Below, piece by piece: positions 1-10,900 of a stretch of 64,000 bases of DNA. Within the stretch, counting starts at the first letter, position 1. Every line of letters starts with the position of its first letter. Source of the stretch: Bradysia coprophila (lineage: Eukaryota > Arthropoda > Insecta > Diptera > Sciaridae); NCBI RefSeq assembly GCF_014529535.1, contig NW_023503493.1, forward strand, positions 10,200,001 to 10,264,000, given 5' to 3'. Position numbers and translations under genes: made by a program. A model generated the notes under the pieces. That model made no database searches. It was not told where the DNA came from and saw nothing but the letters and a program-made list of their open reading frames with translations.

Positions 1-75
1 TAGTATGGTGAATTGATGTTTTTTGGTTAGTGGAGAAAAACTCTTAATCATCACACATCGCACATACGAAAAACT

Positions 76-302
76 GAAAAACTTTGTGTTCACCTTTGGA
101 AGAGAATAGGAAATTCCAACTCGAGCGAAATTGCGGCTCTCGCTTCGCTCTGGCGACAAACATCACTATTGTTATAATTTTTCTATTTTAATCGAGGGAT
201 GGAAATAGGAAATTCAGTGAATACAAGAGGACCAATGCCATGAATCGCTCGAGTCGGAATGGAATTTTCTATTCTCTTCCAGAGGTGAACACAAAGTTTT
301 TC
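76..302. repeat. Inverted-repeat element with GTGTTCACC arms
   Basis: Two arms face each other: GAAAAACTTTGTGTTCACC on the left and its near-exact complement at 278-302, each followed by a GGAAGAGAATAG-like block. Similar arm fragments recur near 17,735-17,790, and related TTTTCTC-rich pieces near 9,420-9,500, 10,080-10,100 and 18,176-18,236. This is a dispersed non-coding family. I see no coding sequence in it, and the true ends are uncertain. Confidence 0.5.
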
Positions 303-715
303 ATGTGTGTGATGTGTCATACTTGCTTTGTATTATTTAGTATAAACCGTTGATTAATAATAAATAAATAAATTAACAGTCTTTCTCCCCGCAACAAATA
401 TATCAATTTGTTACACAATTTTTCACAACAGAAACAAAGTTCAAAACAACAGGAGAGAAAATAGACATTTTCTAACCAGAACTGTCATCCGACGAATTGT
501 CAACAAAACATTCTTTTCTCATGGTCTTTTGAGTGGAAAATGTAAGGTTATTATGAAAATGACTAATGTTCGTCCAATCTGAAGCCTTGATGTCGCTCTA
601 CGTCCATAATTTAGGGTGCACGCTAAATATTGATCAATATGGTTTCAAGTGACACGGGCAATACACATAAAGCAACTATCGAAAGGTGTCACCCTCACAC
701 TGATGTTACTGAATT

Positions 716-920
716 CAATGAAAGTAAATGGATAGGTATGGCCAAACGTTCAAATTTGTTCTAGCCGGAGCATATACGGATTTGCATGGCGCCACCTCAC
801 ACGAACTCATTTCTAGTGCAAATTTCCACTAGAAATGAGTTCGTTTGAGGTGGCGCCATGCAAATCCGTATGTGCTCCGACTTGTATGGACTGGCCATAC
901 CTACTCATCTACTTTCATTG
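716..920. mobile_element. hAT-type MITE, CAATGAAAGT ends, 8-bp target duplication
   Basis: The element begins CAATGAAAGTA and ends with the complement ACTTTCATTG. It is flanked on both sides by the same 8 bases, ACTGAATT (708-715 and 921-928). Internally it is almost a perfect hairpin, with arms at about 762-812 and 828-880. An 8-bp duplication plus ends starting CA is the hAT signature. A second copy lies at 21,573-21,734 with a different 8-bp duplication. It has no coding capacity, so it would depend on a transposase elsewhere. Confidence 0.88.
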
Positions 921-981
921 ACTGAATTACCAGCTTTGTAATTCCGAGAAACACTGGTCACCAAGTTTACCTCTATGCCAT

Positions 982-1167
982 AGACTGTTATGATCAGAGC
1001 GAGAAAACCGAAGACTAGGTATTATAACTTGCCTTGGGGTGCTTGTCAAAGTATTTGCTTCTCTTTCAACGTGGTACGTTGAGAGCGAGAGGACAGAAGA
1101 CCAGTTTATTTCAACTTGCCTTGGGGTACTTGTCAAAATATCTTCTTCTCTTTCATCATAACACTCT
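982..1167. mobile_element. MITE, AGACTGTTATGATCA ends, TA-flanked
   Basis: The ends are AGACTGTTATGATCAGAGCG and the complement of AGAGTGTTATGATGAAAGAG, forming an imperfect terminal inverted repeat flanked by TA. Inside, the phrase CAAGTACCCCAAGGCAAGTT occurs twice in reverse orientation. Other copies are at 8,310-8,497 and 30,139-30,312, with a diverged one at about 48,935-49,066. TA flanks suggest a Tc1/mariner-mobilised family. Its short reading frames are not genes. Confidence 0.75.
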
Positions 1168-1193
1168 ATTCGTCCACTTTTTTGTTTTACACG

Positions 1194-1388
1194 TAGGTTT
1201 GTTCCAAGTAACTGTAAACACGAACTTTGACAACCCGAACAACGACAATTTCATCCATAGCAACGTCGCTTACGTGATATTTCATACAAATCGACCAACG
1301 TCGCCTACGCGATTTACACAGAGGTATTATTGAGGTTATGGTTATATGGATGAAATTTGACAATTCATATGGCCTTGGAACAAACCTA
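1194..1388. mobile_element. MITE with TAGGTTTGTTCCAAG inverted ends
   Basis: TAGGTTTGTTCCAAG at the left end matches the complement CTTGGAACAAACCTA at the right end (15 of 15). The left half, including AACTGTAAACACGAA and ATTTCATCCATAG, recurs at about 47,984-48,051, showing that this is a dispersed family. No target duplication is clear. Confidence 0.6.
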
Positions 1389-1799
1389 TAAGATGCACGT
1401 CAATAAATTGAGATTGGCTCACCTAGTTTGTGTATATTACGTAGGTGGAAGCATGGGGTTTCAGGGGGTTTCGAACATTTAGTTTTTTCATGTTGCAGAT
1501 ATTGCAGTGTCAAATTCTGTCCAAGATGTGACATATTTGCAAGGTATTGGCCTTTTTCACAAAGTATAATCAGCGTAACCTTCGTAAAAAGAATCTTGAA
1601 TCTGACAAGAGCACGTGTGCCAACGTGTAAAAAACAAATGTTCAAAACCCCCTGTTGGACCGTGGCGATCCCCTTGTCAAACGGACAGTACATAAACAAA
1701 TTCATCATTTATTGATTGAACAATTTGGTAAAGAATTGTTCAATCAATTGACAGACATTTCAAATTGAATAATAAATTTTTATTTTTTAAATTGAATAG
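1389..1799. other. Non-coding, degenerate inverted repeat
   Basis: Upstream flank or intron before the first visible GPCR exon. GGGGGTTTCGAACATTTAG near 1,463-1,482 faces a matching inverted block near 1,636-1,660. I found no TM1-encoding exon here or anywhere further left, so the 5' end of the GPCR must be outside the window or too divergent to see. Confidence 0.4.
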
Positions 1800-1975
1800 G
1801 AGGCGAATGAGATGTTCAACAAACATTTATTTAACTGCATTGGCTGTAGCTGACATCATTTACTTGTTATTTGTATTCATTTTGTCGTGGGAACATCATC
1901 CCAATATTCATCACTTAAAGTACAAAATTTATTGGGCGGCTTTCGGACTGTCACACTGGATTTCTGATGCATCGG
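1800..1975 (+). CDS. GPCR exon: ICL1, TM2, start of TM3
   Basis: The acceptor is TTGAATAG at 1792-1799 and the donor GGTAAT begins at 1976. Base 1800 completes a split codon, then the frame reads [22 protein letters not shown]2 is followed by a His-rich first extracellular loop (EHHPNIHH) and the beginning of TM3. Position 3.25 of TM3, normally Cys, reads Phe. Confidence 0.9.
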
Positions 1976-4900
1976 GTAATATTAAAATTTAAATATTTAA
2001 ATTTGCACAGATACCAACACATTTTATTCATATGAAAAAAAAAAACAACAACAGAGAATCATATTCAAATAGATTCATGATCTGCATGTGCAACACTGTA
2101 GGGTGGTTTATTTTTCGTATGAATTTTTTATTTCGTTCACATTGTACATCTCACGAGCGAAGCACAACATGTTCATTATTTGTTCTGCCATTTTTGCGCT
2201 ACACTTGGAAGTGATTACTTGAGCAAGTATACAACCAGTGATATGAAATTCTCATACATTTTTCAGATGGTCCGGTCCATACATTTAGTGCCAAAATTTC
2301 AACGGCTAGTTGTATGCTTTGCTTTATCTTAGGGTCTCAGGTCATAAAAGGAAATAAAATTTAAAAAAATCAGACTCGAGAGTTGGTATATGTCTGTGGC
2401 AACTTCGGAGACACCGAGCGCATCTAATGAAGAGCTATTGCCTCTCCAAATAACGCAGTTAAATACAACAACTAGATACTAAACTTATCAGATGAGCCGC
2501 ATGAGCACATCCAAGGTCATATAGGAGGAGGTTACGCCGATCGCATAAATCCCCTAAATTTTGTACTGAAATGTACATAGTAAGAGTTACCGATAGTTAC
2601 ACATATCTTGTCTGCGATATGGCTTCAGTTAAAAAATTCCTATCGGCGTAAAATCAAATACCTTGACCACATCCGTCATTTTTGTATGAAAGAAGCTGTC
2701 ATTAATCACCATCGGGTCATCTAGTCATTTTCGAAATTAGAAGTTCCATACCTTGCAGTGAATCGAAGAAATGATAGGAAATGTACAGATCTGATACGAG
2801 AGCTTTTTGTCATTTTTCGCTTCAACGTACTAGATCGGCGAAAATTTAATTGGAAATTAGGATTGCCATAATACAGTGCGAGAAACTAAAGAAGTCCTAT
2901 TTTACAATGAATACAATCCAATTGATGTTATTCAATCCACATGCGATTTAAACGTAAATGTCGTAACATTGGTAATGTATGTGGATTGAATAGTATAAGG
3001 AGAATTGGATTGTAATTGTAACTTTTTATTTTTCCTCGCCTGTACACTGAAATTTTGTGGTAATAATTTTGGACCAATTGGTCAAAATGTGAATTTTATT
3101 TTACTGAAAACGAGATGCAATCAATTTACGCTGAGCATAAACCGTCAACGAAATTAAAACCACCCTAATCACAATTGCCAATAAAAAAGAATTCATTTAA
3201 GTTAATTTGGTAAAAGTTCTTTTATTTTAATTTTCCTTTATTTCTGGGAACTGTAATTTCCCATCCACAATGATGACAATTTTTTACAAATTTTCTTTTG
3301 TTATATTTAACCCGTTTTTTTCTCTCTCTCCCGTCCATCGTTTGCAGTGTATACATCAATTTATTTAACTGTGAGCTTTACCATCGAAAGATATATAGCT
3401 TGCTGCCATCCATTGATTGGACAAGTTTTATGTACAGAGTCGCGGGCAAAAAGAGTTATTGCTGGTAGTAAAATCCATTTTGTATTAAATTTTAACATTT
3501 TGTTTGGTAAAATGCGTGTTTTATGCATGTGTGTTTAAGCTACCGCTCTTTCGCTCTCTGTCTCTCTATGGATGTATTAACGTTTTAGATTAATTGCAGG
3601 CATTCTGAAAGGATGTGAGGCGATAATAATAATGCTTGTTTATCGGCTCCGTTATGTTTTATTAGATGGATTAGCAATGTTTTGAAGTGCATGGAAAATG
3701 TTATGGGTCGGATTTTTATTATTATGACGTGTATATGTACGTGGTATACGTCATCACATGAAAATTTTGTAACCTTGTTTCCGGCTCAGTGTGTTACGCG
3801 AGGGGTTTGTTGTATGAATATGAATAATGGATTTTCCCATTACATTTGTGAGTAAAATTTAAGAGGAAAAAGAAACACATTTTTTTATGGGCTGTTTTTT
3901 AGCGAAACATTTTTTGGTTCATCATGTTTAACGGCATATACACTCTCTTGATTTGTGTATGATGAAACAAAGCTGTGGAGAACTTACGATCTCTCGAAAG
4001 TAGTGACTTCGAAAGCTATATTCTACTACACGAAACTTACGATCACTCTAGAGTGTCTCAGGGCCTATTTTCTGTCAATTAAATTTCCGAAAAATCATTA
4101 AAATTTCTAAAATTTCCACAATTTCATTTGTGTGTAAAAATTAAGAAATATGTGATATTAAGGCCATAGGTTTTTCAATACATCATTTTCATGACCTTCC
4201 AAACGTCAGACCAACGCACTCCAATAACAGGTATAAAAACAGATTTTTTAACGGTGTCATTTGACCACTTATTTTGTATGGAACGTCCGTAACGCAGTGA
4301 CACATGCCAACATAAAAAAATGAATTTATATGAGAATTTTGGACTACTGCGTCATGAAGGCCTCTTATTTTAATTCTGTCTTGTCACTGTTCTTGGAGTG
4401 CGTTGGTCAGACACAATACCAGCTGGTCAGACATGTCGAATGAATTGAACGAGCGATTTGCACGCAATCGATTGAAGTTCAGGACAACTTAACGAAAACT
4501 TTAGTGGAGTTACGTCGATGATTAATAATGAACATGATGTATATGTAGCCTTCGAAGTTAATGCATCAAAAAACGTTTAAAAATGAAGAGATTTTGGAGA
4601 AGTTTGAAGTAAATGCAAAAAATATTTTCCGTTTACGAATTTTGAAACTTCTTCAGGTGATCCAAGTCTTTTGACGTTGTTGTGAAAAAAAGATTTGCAA
4701 CTACTTCAGACGGCTCCTAACCTTTTGAAGTAGTTCAATTCACTTCCAGCAATAGTGATCATAGTCGACAGCTGCCAAATAGAGTACGAAATGGTTTTTT
4801 AGAGTTCACATACGTGAGTTTCAGTACCCTATCTACAGTAGCACTCATGCTTGAAGTGCGTTGAGTAGTTGCTAAAAATGTTTTCATTTTGCAAATTTTG

Positions 4901-7900
4901 CTACTACTTCGAATTTTAGCGAATTTAATTCCCCTTAAAATAGGTCCTGGTCTCTCTATCACTGTACCTTAATAGCTTGCTCTTAAGCAATCACAAGTGA
5001 ACAGGAAACACCGGAGATGAAAAACGTGTCGGTTCTTACAATCTTGGAATAATTTTGACCCTTTCTACGTGGCGACGGGGAAGGAGATGTCAATCCGTGA
5101 AATAGCGTTACGTAATTTCCGAAACGATTCCTATGTTCTATGTCTTAATCGCAATTCTCGAGCATACGATTGCTTAATAGTTATTTATCTACCAAGGTAG
5201 GTATGAAGGTATTTTTTCGCACTAGACGTCGTGTGCGAAAAAATACCTTCATACCTACCTTGGTAGATACAACGTTTTTCGCAATTTCGGGCCATAATCA
5301 CCTTTCCAATGCAAAACATCGCCTACATTTTGTTCCAAAATTCTTGTGTATACAGAAATTCATTTGAACGATCAAGAAGGCTGCATTATAATACACATTG
5401 CAATGTGATGTAAAGAGACGCGTTGAATGAAATCGAGTAGTCAATGCTTAGTATATACGCTTCAACAATACGTTCGGTGTAATTGTGTGACTCTATAGCC
5501 GAATGGCTATAGTCGCTGCTTTGTGTTCAAAAACCTTTTGGTGTCGGGGGTTCGATTTCTGGTCAATGCAAGATATTTATTTATAAAAATTTAGCCTTCG
5601 TTGAAGGTAATAGGTTCTTTAGCGTGCGAAAAAAAGTTGATATCGCACTGTGTCCGGGAATACAGTGAAATAAATACCCTCAAAACGACATTAAATGGTG
5701 ATGATTATGGACCGGAATTGCGAAAAATGGATGATCACGACTTGGATTGTAATGCCATCGTAAGCCTAACAGAAACCATTTGTCGACGCTTTTTTTTCAT
5801 TGACATCAAAACTTATCATCTGTCAGTATCAGTACTTGTGATTTGGATCTAGAGCACTAGAGACTTCCACGACGTATAACTAGTTACATTCGAATGAAAC
5901 TGAAATTTTAATGGAAATTTGGTTTTTATTATACAAAAAGATGGGAGCGATCAATAGTCGAACTACACATCGTTATAAGATACACGAAACTTGAATACAA
6001 AAAAAATCTTAAAATAAGGAGGTGATGCAAGGAAAAACGGCCACTTCTGGCATAAAGAATAACAATTCTCAAACTTCAGAGCCACGGAATATTTCGTTAG
6101 TCTGCTGAGTGACCCGAATAAATGTGCACCGTTTGCTCATCTCTTTCAACTTACTCGAACCGGTGTACGTACAAGCCGATCTCAAACCACCGAGTATATC
6201 GTTCATTGTATTCTTCACATCCCCTTTGAATGGAACCTCAACGGTCTTACCTTCCGATGCTCGATACTCAGCCACACCGCCGTGATGCTTTTCCATAGCG
6301 GTGGCCGAACTCATTCCATAGAAACATTTGAAGCTTTTGCCATTGCGTTCAATGGTCTCACCGCCGCTCTGTTCATGACCAGCCAACATTCCACCCAACA
6401 TGACAAAATCAGCACCGGCACCGAAAGCTTTCGCCACATCACCAGGATTCGTGCATCCACCGTCGGATATGATGTGACCGTTAAGTCCATGAGCCGAGTC
6501 TGTTAGAATGACAAATCGATTGGGGTTTTAGTTGTTGATCGTACAACGGCACACCTGACTCTCTTTTACCTGCACATTCAATAACCGCACTGAGCTGTGG
6601 ATATCCAACGCCAGTCTTCTTTCTCGTTGTGCAAACCGATCCCGGTCCAATTCCAACTTTGATAATATCCGCACCGGTCAAAATCAGTTCTTCGACCATT
6701 TCGCCAGTCACTACATTGCCGGCGATTATGGTCTTCTTCGGAAACTCATCGCGAAACGATGCAACGCAATCGACGAACAATTGCGAGTAACCGTTAGCAA
6801 CGTCCAAACACAAGTAGTTGATGGCCGGTACGAGTTCGATAATTTTCTTCACTTTATCAAAGTCTTCCTTGCTAGCTCCAGCACTAACAGCGACATTCTG
6901 TTAAAGGAATCGACTGTTGGAGGAAACCATACTTCGCCTCGGTAAATGTTTCACTAACCTTTAAGACTGTTGGATTCTTATCGGCAAATTTAACCCAGTC
7001 TTCCAACTGATAATGCTTATGAACTGTTGTGAAGCAGTTGTGCTACAAAAGAAAAAAATTGTCAGATACTCTCTGATACAGCCGTTACTAGATTAGTTAT
7101 TCGATATTCAACTTGGACCGTGACCTTGCCTGAATTAGTCGTCCAGACCTCAACATCTAACCAAATTTATGAGATCCAACACTCACCTTATCCAAAGCTA
7201 TTGCCATTTCGAATGTGCCGACCGTATCCATATTCGAAGCCATAATTGGAATGCCGTCATAGTCAGCACTGGAATTTCTGAACGTAAACGCTCTGTTCAG
7301 ATCAACCTAAACAAAAGGTCATTCATCAGAATTTGATGGTCATTTGATAATGGAGATCACATCGAGCACGTGCTCCAATTACTTCAGCCCGTGATCGGAG
7401 TGTACTACGTTTCGGCCGAATGAGCACATCCTTAAAGTCCAATTTAATCTCCTGATCGATTCTGGGCATTTTATCGAACGATTTTCACCGAACAGAGCAG
7501 ACAAACAAAACTTTATTTTTTCTAATCACAAATTTTCTGTATACGATCTGGAACGGAATTAAATGAAACCTTCACTGTACAGCAAACCGATGTCGAATGT
7601 GTGCTATTATAACAAAACGTTACATTCGCATGTACACAGACACTTGTTTAGTTTGCAAATGTCTAATCTTTTTTTATAATTCTGTTTTTACCATGGAAGC
7701 ACGGTCGCCGGCTTCAGTGTCGCAAGTCCCGAAAGTAAACGTTTTCAAACTGAATTACTTGTCTTGAATCATCATCAGGACGTTTTGCCTGCAGAAATCT
7801 GTTAAAAACTACCTAACCAATACAGTGTTAAAATAGCGTAAAAACTGGACTCTATGGATGTGTCAAAATTTCTGCTCTCTTTTAACACTGGATGTGTTAA

Positions 7901-10900
7901 GTGAGAGCGATTTTAGTATATATAGTGTTCAAAGAGAATGTCAAAAAGAGTGTTCACTCATCGAGCTCAGTTAAATTAACTGGTTTTTTCCTAGTTAACT
8001 GGACTTTTACATACAAATTTTGACGTATCACCCAACGGAACCAGTTAATTTTTCTCTCTTTTACGCTCTTTGAATAGTCTGTATAGCTAGTCTCACAAAC
8101 CAATTTATTTGGTTTGTAAATAGAGTCTAACTCCCAATTTTAGTTTTCATTCATGATTTTTTGACTCATTAATAGTGTTTAAAGAGAATTAATTGGTGTG
8201 TTGCTAGTAAACTAGACTTTTACATACAAATTTTGACACATCATCGAGACCAGTTGAATAGTCTTCCTTTTCTATCTTTTTCCGCTCTTTTAACACTCTA
8301 GCGAGCATAAAGTGTTATGATGAAAGAGAAGAAGATATTGTGACAAGTACCATAAGACAAGTTAAAATAAACTGGTCTTCTGTCCTCTCGCTCTTTACGT
8401 ACCACGTTCGTTGAAAGAGAAGCAAATACTTTGATAAGTACCCCAAGGCAAGTTATAATAGCTAGTCTTCGGTTTTTCCGCTCTGATCATAACAGTCTAA
8501 TTCCTCTCATATTTTAACGCGTGACCCAAAGATTAGTTAAAATTAACTGGTCGGAAATCGCTCTCCGTGAACACTATGTTGTGTGATAATCATCTATGCA
8601 ACTGACAACATTTTTTTCTTCGTTTTATTCACATTTTCACTTCATTACAAACGACTTGCGTCACTACCTCGCTGACATTTCTTCATGGTGATAATAAATG
8701 CGTTCACACTGCCATAACAATTTCTTGTCGTTTATCAGTATTGATGTAACATATTTGTGTTTATCATTGAAACGTGCGTATGTGCGCAGTCTTTTTCATG
8801 GAAGAATAAAAAACAATCCTCATTCGGGCAGAGGTTAACATAAAATGTAGACATTCAACGACCAAAAAAAAGGATTTTGTCAATGCTTGTTACATATGTT
8901 ACACGCATCTGAAAGAGATGACAGCACATCAGAAGAACTTACTTCTCAGTATTAAGGTTATATGGGTATATTTTGGCGTGTAATGATATTTTTTTTCTTC
9001 AGAAAATGACTAAGGGGTCGGGAAGGTCATTTTTCTATGTCACACGTTCAGAAATATCGATCGAGTATTTAAACGTTGCTGATAATTATGTAAATTACGT
9101 TTTGAGAACGAAAGACACCTCCTGAAATTGTTTGTTGATTTTGCATAATTTCTTTTACATCTGTTGCTCTTATGGAGACTGTGGAGTGAATGTAGTGGTG
9201 ATTGGTGATAATTGGAATGTTATAAACTGATAGACGAAAAATTCATTTTGATCGACTGAAATTTCGAATTACTGTCAAAGATTTTCCTTTTACAGACTGA
9301 TCGATTTTCATCGGTAATTCGATAATTTTCAGTCAATCAATAGTTTTTTTTTTACCGAGTGGAGCGAGGGTAGCAGACGAGAAAATCGATTCGTCGAGTG
9401 ACAGTTCGAATGAGAAAAGTTCTATTTTCTCCATACTTTTCTTACCAGAAATGTCATTCGACCAGTCGTCAAGAAAACGCAATTTTCTCATAGCCTATTG
9501 AGGCGAGAAAATAAGGCAAAACAACGCGTGCATGAAAAATTCATTTTTCGTCAATCAGTATCAATCAGTGTATTACCACCCGTAACATTTTTTTTTGTGC
9601 GTGTGGATTTTGTTAGTTGCAATATCTTGCACTGCTTATTTCCATATTCCATCTTCTGCAATTGTATGTACATTTTGTGTCTCTCACTAGTACCATGTAT
9701 TTTGGGGAGGAAAGTATTGCCGTCTGTTAAGTGTTTATATACTCTGCCACAAAGATGGTTAATGGTTATCCCAAATGTGCTTTTCATGTGTGAGGTGGGA
9801 GGCAACCTAATTTTCTACAATGACTGTTAAGAAAATACTTAGATCAGGATATTCCTGATTTTCCACCTCTTTCTTTCTCATGGGGAGAAAGTATGAATTT
9901 TTCACCTGAACTGTCCCATTGTTTTTGTTTTGCATGTTCACTCATGGTCTATTGCGAATATTATTTACTGGAAATTACTAAAAATTTCCGGAATTTACTG
10001 AAACTATTTCGTGCATTTTCGGCAATTTGCAGTGGCTTTAGTAGAAACAATTCTCATTAGCAGGGATCTACTCCTAGGGGGGGAAATAGGAAATTCCACC
10101 TCGATCAAACTGCGCTCTTGTGTAGGTCTTTCCCATTTTCCCCCTTGATAAACAATAGTCATTTACATAACTAGGGATAAAAAGATGGAAAGTAGAGTTT
10201 TCGTGTGAATTTTTTTTGGTACGAGGCGTAGCTGAATTTTTATCTCGATTTATGCAATGGATTTTACATGCTGAGGGCGAGAGAGGGTGCCGAAGCAGAG
10301 CTTGAAAAATTAAGAGTACGGTTTTTGACGCATGTAGTATGCAAATACTTGTTTGTTCAGGCATTATGAATTTTAAATGGGGCCAACCAAACACTACGAC
10401 TAGGAAAACAAATTTTTTAATTTTTTTTTTCGAAATTCGTTTTTTTATTAAAAACAGACTGAGATCACGCCTAAAGCCTACAAAAAGCTTTTTCGATTTC
10501 TCCCATCATTAAAAATGTACAAACAAGAAACTTGTCCAACGATTCTGTAAAATGGAACTGCCACCTTCAATAAATTTTTGATCGATTTAATTTGAGCGCC
10601 TTTCCATTTACTCCAGAAGCTGCCTCAAAACCGCACACAATTCCGTGAAAAAAATTTCCTAAACTTCAAAATTACGGAACACTTCGTTCGTCTGCTGCGA
10701 GACTCGAATAAATGTGCACCGTTTGCTCAGCTCTTTCAATTTACTCGCACCTGTGTATGTGCAGGCCGATCTCAAACCACCCAGTATATCGTTCATTGTA
10801 TGCTTCACATCCCCTTTGAACGGCACCTCAACCGTTTTGCCTTCCGATGCTCTGTACTCAGCCACACCACCGTGATGCTTTTCCATAGCAGTGGTTGAAC

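Larger units (their letters stand above)
3465..6068 (+). other. GPCR intron 2, segment before the first GMPR gene
   Basis: Non-coding on both strands. It holds two 7-bp-duplication MITEs (4,212-4,405 and 4,736-4,863), an 84-bp perfect palindrome (5,186-5,269) and a tRNA-like SINE fragment (about 5,490-5,575). A minus-strand AATAAA (5,925-5,930) probably ends the first GMPR transcript. Confidence 0.6.
7470..10658. other. Spacer between the two GMPR genes
   Basis: Promoter side of copy 1 and 3' side of copy 2. Bases 7,470 to about 7,735 align loosely with the upstream of copy 2. From 7,840 to 8,580 there are several related AAGTTAAAATTAACTGGT-type repeats, including a MITE at 8,310-8,497. An inverted repeat lies at about 9,268-9,345, and TTTTCTC-rich dispersed repeats at 9,420-9,950. 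No gene seen. Confidence 0.6.

Noticed and set aside
5490..5575. A functional tRNA gene
   Set aside because: The A and B boxes are acceptable, but no acceptor or anticodon stem can be folded around them.
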